A DNA stretch of 51,364 bases, taken from Bacteroidetes bacterium ADurb.Bin174 (lineage in GTDB: Bacteria; Bacteroidota; Bacteroidia; Bacteroidales; Paludibacteraceae). Made by a program: the position numbers and the translations under genes. The DNA lies in the NCBI GenBank assembly GCA_002070265.1, contig MWCX01000079.1:1-51364 (forward strand), in the 5' to 3' direction. The stretch's first letter is position 1, and every line of letters starts with the position of its first letter. Below the pieces are notes generated by a model, which was not told where the DNA came from, ran no database searches, and worked only from the letters and a program-made list of their open reading frames with translations. Positions 26,835-35,259 of the stretch are shown here, piece after piece.

Positions 26835-28019
26835 ATGGAAAAAACTTGGCGATGGTTTGGCACAAAAGACGATATAACGCTTGATATGCTAAAACAAATT
26901 GGCGTAGAGGGAATTGTAACATCTTTACATGATGTGGAATGTGGAGAAATCTGGACATCTGAAATGATTGATACGTGTAATCAACACATCATTTCAAATG
27001 GGTTGAAATGGTCGGTAGTTGAAAGTTTGCCGGTACACGACGCTATAAAATATGCTGGAAAAGAAAGAGATTTCTTAATTGAAAACTACAAAATAAGTCT
27101 TGCTAACTTAGGAAAATGTGGCATAAAGACTGTTTGCTATAATTTTATGCCTGTAATTGACTGGGTAAGAACAGACCTGAACAAGGAGATGAGCGATGGA
27201 ACGGGAACTTTGTTTTTCAATAAACTTTGTTTAGCTTATTTTGATGTCAAAATTTTGAAAAGAAAAAATGCTTGCCTTGAATATTCTGATAAAGAGTTGA
27301 AAAAGGTTGAGTATTTAGATAAAACTATATCTGAAGAAGAAAAAACAGAATTAATAGACTCGATCATTGTTAAAACACAAAAATTTATCAGCCGAGGTAT
27401 TGTAGGTGCAAATCAAAACCCGGTGGAAGCATTCAATACACAGTTACATTATTTTGATGGGATTGGGAAAGAAGATTTAAGGCAAAATCTGAAGTATTTT
27501 CTTGAAAAAATACTTCCCACAGCCGAGAAATATGGGATAAAAATGTGCATTCATCCGGACGATCCGCCTTTTCCAGTATTTGGTTTGCCACGTATTGTTT
27601 GTAATCAGGATGATATTGAGTGGATTTTGAATTCGGTCAAAAGCAGTAGCAACGGATTGACTTTTTGTGCCGGATCATTAAGTGCAGGGTTGCATAATGA
27701 TGTGGTTGAAATGGCTCAAAAATTTGTGTCAAAAACTTATTTTGTCCACTTGCGAAGTACGCATGTGTATGAAAACGGAGACTTTGAAGAGGCATCACAT
27801 CTTTCAGGACGAGCCAACCTGATAGAAGTCATTCGAATATTTGAAAAAGAAAATCCGAACTTACCCATGCGAGTTGATCATGGGAGGTTAATGCTTGATG
27901 ATAAAGACAAAAATTACAATCCTGGTTATTCATTGCTGGGAAGAATGTTTGCATTAGCACAAGTGGAAGGGATGATGGCGGTAGTGAAAAATGAAATTAC
28001 AAATAAGCTCTATGAATGA
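26835..28019 (+). CDS. uxuA: Mannonate dehydratase
   Basis: 394 residues from the ATG before EKTWRWFGTKDDITL, which is the length of E. coli UxuA; an in-frame TTG seven codons earlier is less likely. It dehydrates D-mannonate to 2-keto-3-deoxygluconate in hexuronate breakdown. IHPDDPPFPVFGLPRI, the metal-site region, and the C-terminal RVDHGRLMLDD are conserved. The following oxidoreductase gene of the pathway is only a remnant here. No promoter was found in the AT-rich 170-nt spacer before it. Confidence 0.95.
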   Translation: MEKTWRWFGTKDDITLDMLKQIGVEGIVTSLHDVECGEIWTSEMIDTCNQHIISNGLKWSVVESLPVHDAIKYAGKERDFLIENYKISLANLGKCGIKTVCYNFMPVIDWVRTDLNKEMSDGTGTLFFNKLCLAYFDVKILKRKNACLEYSDKELKKVEYLDKTISEEEKTELIDSIIVKTQKFISRGIVGANQNPVEAFNTQLHYFDGIGKEDLRQNLKYFLEKILPTAEKYGIKMCIHPDDPPFPVFGLPRIVCNQDDIEWILNSVKSSSNGLTFCAGSLSAGLHNDVVEMAQKFVSKTYFVHLRSTHVYENGDFEEASHLSGRANLIEVIRIFEKENPNLPMRVDHGRLMLDDKDKNYNPGYSLLGRMFALAQVEGMMAVVKNEITNKLYE

Positions 28020-28113
28020 GTTGTTTAGCGTAAAAGACAAAGTATTGGTAATCACAGGTGGAAAATATGCCTTTTCAGAATATCGAGATTTAAGCAAAGT
28101 TTCTAATAAATAA
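28012..28113 (+). pseudogene. Remnant of a short-chain dehydrogenase gene (probable mannonate oxidoreductase)
   Basis: An ATG overlaps the uxuA stop codon (ATGAATGA) and opens a 33-codon frame: MNELFSVKDKVLVITGG, then KYAFSEYRDLSKVSNK and a stop. The first 17 residues are the start of an SDR-family protein up to the nucleotide-binding glycines; in Bacteroidetes such a gene commonly follows uxuA and reduces fructuronate to mannonate. The rest of about 250 residues is missing. It is a deletion remnant unless the short peptide has another role. Confidence 0.6.
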
Positions 28114-28263
28114 TGACTAAAACTCTTTTCATAAACTTAGAGGGGGTGATCCGAAGAATTCAAAATCATAGTGTGTTTTTGTGAATCCAACAAATAACTA
28201 CAATTGGCCCTGCCGGGCAAGTAATTCTTGCGAAAAGAGATTTTTTATTCAAAAAAAACTTCG

Positions 28264-28293
28264 TATATTTGCAGCCGTTTTTTGTGAAAAACG
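28264..28293 (+). promoter_or_regulatory. rpsF promoter -7 element and 5' leader hairpin
   Basis: TATATTTG at 28264-28271 is the -7 box. Directly after it lies a perfect 7-bp hairpin, CGTTTTT (28276-28282) / AAAAACG (28287-28293), at or next to the expected transcript start. It could stabilise the mRNA or take part in S6:S18 autoregulation; neither is shown. Confidence 0.55.
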
Positions 28294-28325
28294 CAGTAAT
28301 TAATTTTAAAAACTTAGTAAACAGT

Positions 28326-28673
28326 ATGTTAAATCATTATGAAACCGTTTTCATATTAACTCCCGTTTTGTCTGACGCACAGATGAAGGAAGCGGTTGAA
28401 AAGTTCAAAGATGTTTTGAAGGATAGCGGTGCGACTATCACCAATGAAGAGAACTGGGGATTGAAGAAATTAGCTTATCCCATCCAAAAAAAATCGACAG
28501 GTTTTTATACTTTGTTGCAGTTTGATGCTGAGCCTTCTGTGGTTGAAGCTTTAGAAACCGTTTATCGTCGTGACGAGCGTGTGTTAAGATTCTTGACTTT
28601 CCGTTTAGACAAATATGCTTATGAGTATGCGGAAAAGAGAAAAGGTTTAAAATCTAAAGAAAAGGAGGGCTAA
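28326..28673 (+). CDS. rpsF: 30S ribosomal protein S6
   Basis: 115 residues from the ATG before [18 protein letters not shown]; the longer frame upstream would include the leader hairpin and is unlikely. It is a small-subunit protein that pairs with S18 on 16S rRNA. The motifs [20 protein letters not shown] and the C-terminal [15 protein letters not shown] are standard. It is the first gene of the rpsF-rpsR-rplI operon. Confidence 0.97.
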   Translation: MLNHYETVFILTPVLSDAQMKEAVEKFKDVLKDSGATITNEENWGLKKLAYPIQKKSTGFYTLLQFDAEPSVVEALETVYRRDERVLRFLTFRLDKYAYEYAEKRKGLKSKEKEG

Positions 28674-28676
28674 AAC

Positions 28677-28946
28677 ATGTCAACAAATCAAGGTAAAATC
28701 AGGTATTTAACACCACCTACAGTAGATCTGAAGCGTAAAAAGTATTGTCGTTTCAAAAAGAGCGGCATCAAGTATATCGATTATAAAGATCCGGAGTTTT
28801 TGAAAAAGTTTTTGAACGAGCAAGGTAAAATTTTACCTCGTCGGATAACCGGTACTTCTTTGAAGTTCCAGCGTAAGGTAGCTCAAGCTGTTAAGCGAGC
28901 ACGCCATTTGGCATTGCTTCCTTATGTAACTGATATGATGAAATAA
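28677..28946 (+). CDS. rpsR: 30S ribosomal protein S18
   Basis: 89 residues. The core [18 protein letters not shown] and the [20 protein letters not shown] ... ALLPY segment are characteristic. A GGAGG-rich stretch precedes it at the end of rpsF, and the genes are 3 nt apart. Confidence 0.97.
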   Translation: MSTNQGKIRYLTPPTVDLKRKKYCRFKKSGIKYIDYKDPEFLKKFLNEQGKILPRRITGTSLKFQRKVAQAVKRARHLALLPYVTDMMK

Positions 28947-28966
28947 ATTTAGGAGGAGGAAATCTT

Positions 28967-29410
28967 ATGGAAGTAATTTTAAAAGAAGACGTTGCCAATT
29001 TGGGCTTTAAAGGAGATTTGGTAACTGTAAAAGATGGCTACGGACGCAACTATTTAATACCTCAGAAATTAGCTGTTTTGGCTACAGAGTCTGCTAAAAA
29101 AATGCTGGCTGAGGATATGAAACAACGTGCACATAAATTAGAAAGGATCAAAAATGAAGCACAAGAACTTGCTGATAAATTGCAAGATTTTACTTTAAGT
29201 GTTGGAGCAAAAGCCAGTACAACAGGTAAAATCTTCGGTTCCGTTGGTCCTATTCAAATTGCAGATGCCTTTGAAAAAGCAGGTTTTACTGTTGATCGCA
29301 AAACTATCGTATTGAAAGAGCCCGTAAAAGAGCTTGGTTCCTATAAAGTAACCTTGAAACTACACAAAGAGATTACAGTAGAAATTGCTTTTGATGTAAT
29401 TGCCGAATAA
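28967..29410 (+). CDS. rplI: 50S ribosomal protein L9
   Basis: 147 residues. The N-terminal domain MEVILKEDVANLGFKGDLV..GYGRNYLIP, a long connecting helix (about 45-75) and the C-terminal rRNA-binding domain are all present. An unusually strong Shine-Dalgarno-like AGGAGGAGG lies 8 nt before the start, uncommon for this phylum. Confidence 0.97.
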   Translation: MEVILKEDVANLGFKGDLVTVKDGYGRNYLIPQKLAVLATESAKKMLAEDMKQRAHKLERIKNEAQELADKLQDFTLSVGAKASTTGKIFGSVGPIQIADAFEKAGFTVDRKTIVLKEPVKELGSYKVTLKLHKEITVEIAFDVIAE

Positions 29411-29464
29411 TTTTACTGAATATAATTTCAGATATATTTTTCAGTCAATTTAAAATCGACATAG

Positions 29465-29494
29465 AACCGATACCTTGACAGGTGTCGGTTTTTT
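29465..29494 (+). terminator. Intrinsic terminator of the rpsF operon
   Basis: A 10-bp stem AACCGATACC (29465-29474) / GGTGTCGGTT (29481-29490), one G-U pair, is followed by TTTT. It lies 54 nt after the rplI stop. Confidence 0.85.
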
Positions 29495-29541
29495 ATTTAA
29501 TTTTGTCGCTTGTTTTATACTTCACAAATAAACTTACACTT

Positions 29542-30786
29542 ATGGCTGTTATTAAACCTTTTAAAGGTATTCGTCCACCCAAAAATATCGTTGAAAAAAT
29601 AGTATCACGTCCTTATGACGTATTGAATTCTGAAGAAGCCCGAACTGAGGCTGAAGGCAATCCCATGTCATTGTATCATATCATCAAACCTGAAATTGAT
29701 TTTGAGCCGGGAACGGATGAACATGAAGAAAAGGTTTATGCCAAGGCTGTTGAGAATTATAAGAAATTCAAACGGGAAGGGTGGTTACGGCAAGATGAGC
29801 AGGAAAATTATTATGTGTATGCCCAAACCATGCATGGAAAGACGCAATACGGCTTGGTGGTGTGTGCTCATATCGATGATTATGTGAATGCTCGCATCAA
29901 AAAACATGAGTTGACCAGAAAAGATAAAGAAGAAGACCGGATGAAGCATGTGAGAATTAACAATGCAAATATAGAACCTGTATTTTTTGCTTATCCACAT
30001 ATGCAAGAACTGGATAACATTGTGAATAAGGTGATTCAAGAAGAACCGGAATATGATTTTGTTACTTTGGATGGTTTTGGTCATCATTTTTGGGTGATTG
30101 AAGACCAAACAACCATTCAGGAAATCACCCGTTTGTTCGCACAACTACCTGCTCTGTACATAGCCGACGGACATCACCGAAGTGCGGCAGCTGCCCTGGT
30201 AGGTATAGAAAAACGGAATCAAAACCCCCATCATACCGGTAATGAAGAGTATAACTATTTTATGGCGGTTTGTTTTCCGGATAATCAGTTGACCATCATT
30301 GATTATAATCGAGTGGTTAAAGATTTGAACAACCTGACTGATGAAGAGTTTTTAGCAGCTTTGTCCAAAAACTTTGATATCAGAAAAGTAGGTTCTGAAA
30401 TTTATAAACCTAATAAACTTCATAATTTTTCGTTATACTTATCCGGAAATTGGTATGATTTGACGGCAAAGCCGGGTACTTATGATGATAAAGATCCTTT
30501 AGGTGTATTGGATGTGACTGTTTCATCCAATCTAATTTTAGATGAAATTCTGGGAATCAAAGACTTAAGAACAGATAAAAGGATAGATTTTGTGGGTGGT
30601 ATCCGTGGACTTGAAGAGTTGCAGCAGCGTGTGGATAGTGGAGAAATGCGAGTTGCCATCGCTCTCTACCCTGTTTCTATGAAGCAATTGATTGATATTG
30701 CAGATTCGGGAAATATCATGCCGCCAAAAACAACTTGGTTTGAACCTAAACTCCGATCAGGATTAGTTATTCATGAATTGGAGTAA
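29542..30786 (+). CDS. DUF1015 family protein
   Basis: 414 residues from the ATG before AVIKPFKGIRPP, the usual family start; a GTG further upstream would run into the terminator hairpin. The conserved segments KNIVEKIVSRPYDVLNSEEA, the YIADGHHRSAAA motif and the C-terminal MPPKTTWFEPKLRSGL are clear. The function is unknown; in several genomes the family accompanies serine-biosynthesis genes, which are not present here. Next gene 24 nt downstream. Confidence 0.9.
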   Translation: MAVIKPFKGIRPPKNIVEKIVSRPYDVLNSEEARTEAEGNPMSLYHIIKPEIDFEPGTDEHEEKVYAKAVENYKKFKREGWLRQDEQENYYVYAQTMHGKTQYGLVVCAHIDDYVNARIKKHELTRKDKEEDRMKHVRINNANIEPVFFAYPHMQELDNIVNKVIQEEPEYDFVTLDGFGHHFWVIEDQTTIQEITRLFAQLPALYIADGHHRSAAAALVGIEKRNQNPHHTGNEEYNYFMAVCFPDNQLTIIDYNRVVKDLNNLTDEEFLAALSKNFDIRKVGSEIYKPNKLHNFSLYLSGNWYDLTAKPGTYDDKDPLGVLDVTVSSNLILDEILGIKDLRTDKRIDFVGGIRGLEELQQRVDSGEMRVAIALYPVSMKQLIDIADSGNIMPPKTTWFEPKLRSGLVIHELE

Positions 30787-30810
30787 ATGTGTTATCACGA
30801 ATAGTCTCCG

Positions 30811-32835
30811 TTGCAGTATTATTTTACAAATAACATCACTCGGTTAATAGTAATAGCTATCGTTGTGCAATTACTATTGGTAGGCTGTGGGGTAAAATCT
30901 CGTTTAGCTACCGCCGATAAGAAGTTTGAAGCAGGAGAATATGCCGGAGCGGCTGAATTGTATGCACGAGCCTATTCAAAAATCCCTTCTAAAAGTCCTG
31001 AACTAAGAGCCAGGGTTGCTTATAATCAAGCCGAATGTTTGAGGAAGCTGAATTATACGCGCGCTGAAATGATGTATAACAGGGCTGTGCGATCAAAATA
31101 TCAGGACAGTATCGTCTATCTCAAATTGGCACATGCTCAGCACCGAAACGGTAAGTACGGGGAAGCTGCAAAAAACTATAATATTTACCTGGAATATGAC
31201 AGTACTAACGTGCTGGCTAAAAACGGACTTCTTGGAATCCAGCTCGTTGCTTCCTGGAAAGCAGAACCTGCCGGATATGTTGTCAAGCGGGAAAACACCT
31301 TTTATGCCCGAAATAAAAACGTTTATAGTCCGGCTTTTCAGGGCAGCGACTACAATCAGCTTTATTTTACTTCCAATAACTTCAAACCTAAGAAAGGTGC
31401 CATCAACAATGCCGTAACCAATTTGCCCAACAGCAACATTGTATTTGTAAAAAAAGATGCAAAGGGCAAGTGGAGTAAACCGGAGCCGGCATTGTCTGAG
31501 GAGTTGACCGAAGGTAATGAACTTGGTAATTGCACCTTTTCTCTCGATGGGAAAACCATGTATTTTTCCTTGGCTCCGCAAAAAGAAGATAGCGATGCCA
31601 GTGTGGAAATTTACTCTTCTTCACGTGCTGGCGGTGATTGGACCGCCCCTCAAAAGATTACATTTTTCAAAGATAGCAGCATTGCAGTAGCTCATCCTGC
31701 CATTGCGCCGGGTGGAGAAACGATTTATTTCGTTTCGGATGCCCCAAACGGCGAAGGAGGCAAAGACATCTGGAAAGGTGTTTTAGAAGGAGCTACCTGT
31801 AAATACATAGAAAATTTGGGACCGCAAATCAATACGCCGGGCGATGAAATGTTTCCTTATGTGAGGGCAGACGGGACTTTGTATTTTTCTTCCGATGGTC
31901 ATCCCGGTGTGGGCGGATTGGATATCTTTAAAGCTGTACCCATTGTTAAAGAGGATGCGGAAGAAGATGAGAAAACAGAATGGACGGTGACCAATATGGG
32001 GATGCCGATTAATTCCAACCTTGATGATTTTGGTATTACTTTCGAGGGTGAAAAAGAAAAAGGATTTTTTTCTTCTAATAGGGGGCAAACCAGAGGTTTT
32101 GATGCCATATGGTCTTTCGAACTTCCTGAAATGGAAGTGCTTGTGGCCGGAAAGGTGTTGGATGATAAACTGAATCCAATCCCTGATGCCACGGTCAGAT
32201 TAATCAGTAATACAGGTAAAAATATTCGTGTAGTGACCAAAAAAGATGGATCTTATCGCATCAAAATTGACACAGACATGGATTGCGTGATGCTGGGTAC
32301 TGCACGTGGCTTCTTGAATAAAAAGGCTGAACTGTCATCTCGCGGAGTCAAAAAAAGCGAAACCTTTACGGTTGATTTGGTGTTACCGGCAGTGTTCAGA
32401 CCGGTTCAGCTTGATAATATCTTTTTTGAGTTTGCCAAGTGGGATTTAACACCTGAATCAGAAAAAGGTTTGCAAGAATTACACGCCATGCTTACAGATA
32501 ACCCGAATGTTGTTATCGAAATTAGTGCTCATACGGATTACAAGGGAGATGATGATTTTAATTTGGATTTATCGAATAAAAGGGCAAAGTCGGTAGTGGA
32601 CTATTTAATTACTGCCGGCATTTCGGAAAACCGATTGGTTTCTGTCGGACACGGAGAGGATAAGCCTTTTGTTGTTGACGAAAGTTTGCATAAAACATAT
32701 CCTTTTCTACCTCTTGATACCGCTTTATCTGAAGAATTTATATTGACTCTGGAGCCTGAAGAGCAGGAAATAGCGAATCAAATAAACAGAAGAACTGAGT
32801 TTAAAGTCATCAGAATGAGATTAAGATCAAGATAA
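30811..32835 (+). CDS. porE: PorE-like T9SS envelope lipoprotein with OmpA domain
   Basis: 674 residues with a lipoprotein signal ending LLVGC; no ATG lies nearby, so a TTG start is used. TPR repeats (about 30-150) precede a WD40-like PD40 beta-propeller (about 155-430, TIYFVSD, TLYFSSDGHPGVGGLDI), a carboxypeptidase-regulatory-like domain (about 435-540) and an OmpA C-terminal domain (about 550-674, NLDLSNKRAKSVVDYL, ending NRRTEFKVIRM). The order and length match P. gingivalis PorE, which anchors the secretion system to peptidoglycan; the name is by this match. Confidence 0.85.
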   Translation: MQYYFTNNITRLIVIAIVVQLLLVGCGVKSRLATADKKFEAGEYAGAAELYARAYSKIPSKSPELRARVAYNQAECLRKLNYTRAEMMYNRAVRSKYQDSIVYLKLAHAQHRNGKYGEAAKNYNIYLEYDSTNVLAKNGLLGIQLVASWKAEPAGYVVKRENTFYARNKNVYSPAFQGSDYNQLYFTSNNFKPKKGAINNAVTNLPNSNIVFVKKDAKGKWSKPEPALSEELTEGNELGNCTFSLDGKTMYFSLAPQKEDSDASVEIYSSSRAGGDWTAPQKITFFKDSSIAVAHPAIAPGGETIYFVSDAPNGEGGKDIWKGVLEGATCKYIENLGPQINTPGDEMFPYVRADGTLYFSSDGHPGVGGLDIFKAVPIVKEDAEEDEKTEWTVTNMGMPINSNLDDFGITFEGEKEKGFFSSNRGQTRGFDAIWSFELPEMEVLVAGKVLDDKLNPIPDATVRLISNTGKNIRVVTKKDGSYRIKIDTDMDCVMLGTARGFLNKKAELSSRGVKKSETFTVDLVLPAVFRPVQLDNIFFEFAKWDLTPESEKGLQELHAMLTDNPNVVIEISAHTDYKGDDDFNLDLSNKRAKSVVDYLITAGISENRLVSVGHGEDKPFVVDESLHKTYPFLPLDTALSEEFILTLEPEEQEIANQINRRTEFKVIRMRLRSR

Positions 32836-32850
32836 TTTAACCATAATCGT

Positions 32851-33576
32851 ATGAAAATAAATCCGTTTTTATTGCTGTATCAATATCTGATTGTGTTGCC
32901 TATTGTGCTGGTGTTGACGATAATTACAGCCTTGTTAACCATCATTATGTCTCCTTTTTCCCCGAATAGTCGGGTAACCAATTATCCGGCGAGATGGTGG
33001 AGCAGGTTGATTTGTTATTTGTTTTTTATCCGTGTAAAAGTCAGTGGTTTAGAAAAAGCCAATCCTACCAAATCCTATATTTTTGTGTCCAATCATCAGT
33101 CTATTTTCGATATTTTTGCCTTGTATGGTTGGTTGCCGAATTTGTTCAAGTGGATCATGAAAATGGAGTTGCGAAAAATACCCTTGGTTGGACAGGCTTG
33201 TGAATCTGTCGGACATATTTTTATAGACAGAAGTAATCCCATGGCTGCCCAAAAGAGTTTGGAAAAAGCTGAAAATAGATTGGTTAAAGGTGTTTCTGTG
33301 GTTGTGTTTCCCGAAGGAACACGCACCAAGACCGGCAAGGTAAGTCAGTTCAAAAGAGGCGCTTTCCGTATTGCGACCGACTTAGGATTACCACTTTTGC
33401 CTATCACCATCAAAGGCAGTTTTGAACGGTTGCATCCCGGTAAACTTTTCTATGTTCATCCCGGAACCATAGAAGTTATCTTGCATGACTCCATAGACGT
33501 TAAATCCTATGGCAATGAAATCAATCCGGAATTAATCCGGCATACTTGGGAGGTGATCAATGGAGGGATGGAGTGA
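32851..33576 (+). CDS. plsC: 1-acyl-sn-glycerol-3-phosphate acyltransferase
   Basis: 241 residues with N-terminal membrane segments (about 5-35 and 50-60). The acyltransferase motifs are NHQSIFD (HX4D), FIDRSNP, FPEGTRTKTG and LPLLPITIKGS. It makes phosphatidic acid from lysophosphatidic acid at the inner membrane. Its stop codon directly abuts the stop of the convergent PIN gene. Confidence 0.93.
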   Translation: MKINPFLLLYQYLIVLPIVLVLTIITALLTIIMSPFSPNSRVTNYPARWWSRLICYLFFIRVKVSGLEKANPTKSYIFVSNHQSIFDIFALYGWLPNLFKWIMKMELRKIPLVGQACESVGHIFIDRSNPMAAQKSLEKAENRLVKGVSVVVFPEGTRTKTGKVSQFKRGAFRIATDLGLPLLPITIKGSFERLHPGKLFYVHPGTIEVILHDSIDVKSYGNEINPELIRHTWEVINGGME

Positions 33577-34005
33577 TTATTCCTTCTTGAATTCTTTTGT
33601 ATGGATATAATTTTCCGGAGTCATTACTCCAATTTCACTGTTCCTGAAATCCTTTGTGTTTCGTGTTAGTATGACGTTGATTTTACCGTGACTTACAGCA
33701 GCATAATGTTGTAGTGCATCTTCAAAGTCATTAAAATTGGAACTTAAAGCAGATTTTACTACTTGACCATCCATTTGAATGATATCTACTATGGATAGAA
33801 GTTGTGATAACTTACTCATAACTTTTTCATGCGTGGCTGTTTGTCTGAGTAAATAATAAGTATTGCTGCAAATGACCGGGGTGATATATCCTACTATTCT
33901 TTTTTCTTCACACCACGATAAGATGGTTGCTGCATGTTTAGAAAAAGGTTTGCGGTCGAAGAAAAAATCTACAATAACATCTGTGTCGATGAGAACTATG
34001 TCCAT
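33577..34005 (-). CDS. PIN-domain toxin (VapC-like)
   Basis: 142 residues. The acidic residues of the PIN nuclease are seen in LIDTDVIVDFFFDR (Asp7, Asp9, Asp13) and later in NFNDFEDALQHY and ILTRNTKDFRNS. VapC-type toxins cut RNA, often tRNA. The partner gene lies one base upstream. It could be a chromosomal toxin-antitoxin module or a domesticated pair. Confidence 0.88.
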   Translation of the reverse strand: MDIVLIDTDVIVDFFFDRKPFSKHAATILSWCEEKRIVGYITPVICSNTYYLLRQTATHEKVMSKLSQLLSIVDIIQMDGQVVKSALSSNFNDFEDALQHYAAVSHGKINVILTRNTKDFRNSEIGVMTPENYIHTKEFKKE

Positions 34006-34006
34006 T

Positions 34007-34258
34007 TTATTTGAGGTATTTTTCGGTTAACTGTTTATCTAATTGGTTTTTGTAGTCGAAGTCATGTGGTTGCTTGAAGGAGCCTTTTAACGACTTGGTG
34101 ATGGGGGCAATTTCCATATCATTGTTTGCTTTTTCAACAGAGATGGCTCTTAAATAATTTTCAACAATGTTTGAAAGACTACGCCCTTCACTTTTAGCAT
34201 AATGCTTGGCTTTAATGATAACTTGTTGATCTATTGTTAATGTTAATTTTGTAGTCAT
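34007..34258 (-). CDS. Ribbon-helix-helix antitoxin (DUF6364-like)
   Basis: 83 residues from the ATG before TTKLTLTIDQQVI; the frame extends upstream over the promoter but without family features. The N-terminal strand and helices (KLTLTIDQQVIIKAKHYAK, GRSLSNIVENYL) form an RHH DNA-binding fold, and the tail after about residue 50 probably binds the toxin. Confidence 0.85.
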   Translation of the reverse strand: MTTKLTLTIDQQVIIKAKHYAKSEGRSLSNIVENYLRAISVEKANNDMEIAPITKSLKGSFKQPHDFDYKNQLDKQLTEKYLK

Positions 34259-34291
34259 GATTTCGTCCTTTCTCGTTTGATTAAAACCACA

Positions 34292-34322
34292 CAAAGATAA
34301 ATATATATTTTTATACGTGCAA
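34292..34322 (-). promoter_or_regulatory. Promoter and palindrome of the toxin-antitoxin pair
   Basis: On the minus strand TTG (34322-34320), 20 nt, then TATCTTTG (34299-34292). A perfect 12-bp palindrome AAATATATATTT (34299-34310) lies between the two elements, where an RHH antitoxin could bind to repress its own gene. Confidence 0.6.
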
Positions 34323-34510
34323 TAGAAATATAAAAAACACGTGTAAAACCCATGGATAAATGTCAATAATTTCGCCTATTTCCACTTAATAACCTTTAAA
34401 AACTCCGGTTTGACTCTTAAAAAATATTAATTTTTTTAATTGCTACATTTGTTTAATATCCTTATATACAGTTGTTTAATTCGTTTTTAATAGCCGGTTT
34501 ATTTTATTTG

Positions 34511-34555
34511 TACAGTACTATGTATTGCAAGGTACTATATAGTTATTTACTTTTG
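34511..34555 (+). promoter_or_regulatory. Efflux operon promoter with possible PadR operator
   Basis: TTG (34525-34527), 20 nt, TACTTTTG (34548-34555). GTACTAT occurs at 34515-34521 and again at 34532-34538, on both sides of TTGCAA and overlapping the -33 part. This would suit binding by the PadR protein encoded at the operon's far end. Confidence 0.55.
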
Positions 34556-34577
34556 CAGGGAATTTTTTGATTGAACG

Positions 34578-35243
34578 ATGATAAAGCTAATCAATCTTCA
34601 TAAGACTTATTATACGGAAGCAACATCTTTGCACGTATTGAAAGGAATAAACCTGACAATAGAGCAGGGCGAGTATGTTGCCGTCATGGGTGTTTCCGGT
34701 TCGGGAAAATCAACTCTGCTTAATATACTTGGTATCTTAGACAACTATGATGAAGGCGATTATTTTTTAAATGGTAAGTTGATTAAAAATTTGTCGGAGC
34801 GACAAGCAGCTAAATACCGTAATGAGATGATAGGCTTTGTGTTTCAGTCGTTTAATTTGATAAATTTCAAAAACGCCTTGGAAAATGTTTCTCTGCCTTT
34901 GTATTATCAAAAAATCAGTCGCAGGAAACGCAATATTATAGCCATGGAATATTTGGATAAGATGGGTTTGAAAGATTGGGCGTATCATATGCCCAATGAA
35001 ATGTCGGGCGGACAAAAGCAGAGGGTGGCAATTGCTCGTGCCTTGGTTTCCAAACCAAAGGTATTGCTGGCAGATGAACCAACCGGTCAGTTGGATAGCA
35101 AAACCACAGAGGAAGTAATTCAGTTGATCACGGACTTGAATCAAACCGGACTAACTACCATTTTAGTTACTCATGAAAAATCAGTAGCAGATGCGACTAA
35201 GAGAATCATTCGTATCAAGGATGGAATTATCGATAATGATTAA
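34578..35243 (+). CDS. MacB/LolD-type ABC transporter ATP-binding protein
   Basis: 221 residues. Walker A GVSGSGKST at 38-46, Q-loop FQSFNL, signature MSGGQKQRVAIARAL starting near 142, Walker B VLLADEPTG and switch His in LVTHEKS. It belongs to the LolD/MacB family, which powers export driven from the inner membrane. It is the first gene of a unit with two permeases, an adaptor and a TolC protein. Confidence 0.95.
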   Translation: MIKLINLHKTYYTEATSLHVLKGINLTIEQGEYVAVMGVSGSGKSTLLNILGILDNYDEGDYFLNGKLIKNLSERQAAKYRNEMIGFVFQSFNLINFKNALENVSLPLYYQKISRRKRNIIAMEYLDKMGLKDWAYHMPNEMSGGQKQRVAIARALVSKPKVLLADEPTGQLDSKTTEEVIQLITDLNQTGLTTILVTHEKSVADATKRIIRIKDGIIDND

Positions 35244-35259
35244 TGTTTAGCAACTGTCA

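Noticed and set aside
28217-28231. Hairpin GCAAG/CTTGC as terminator after uxuA
   Set aside because: Stem of only 5 bp and the T-run is displaced by about 9 nt; too weak to call.
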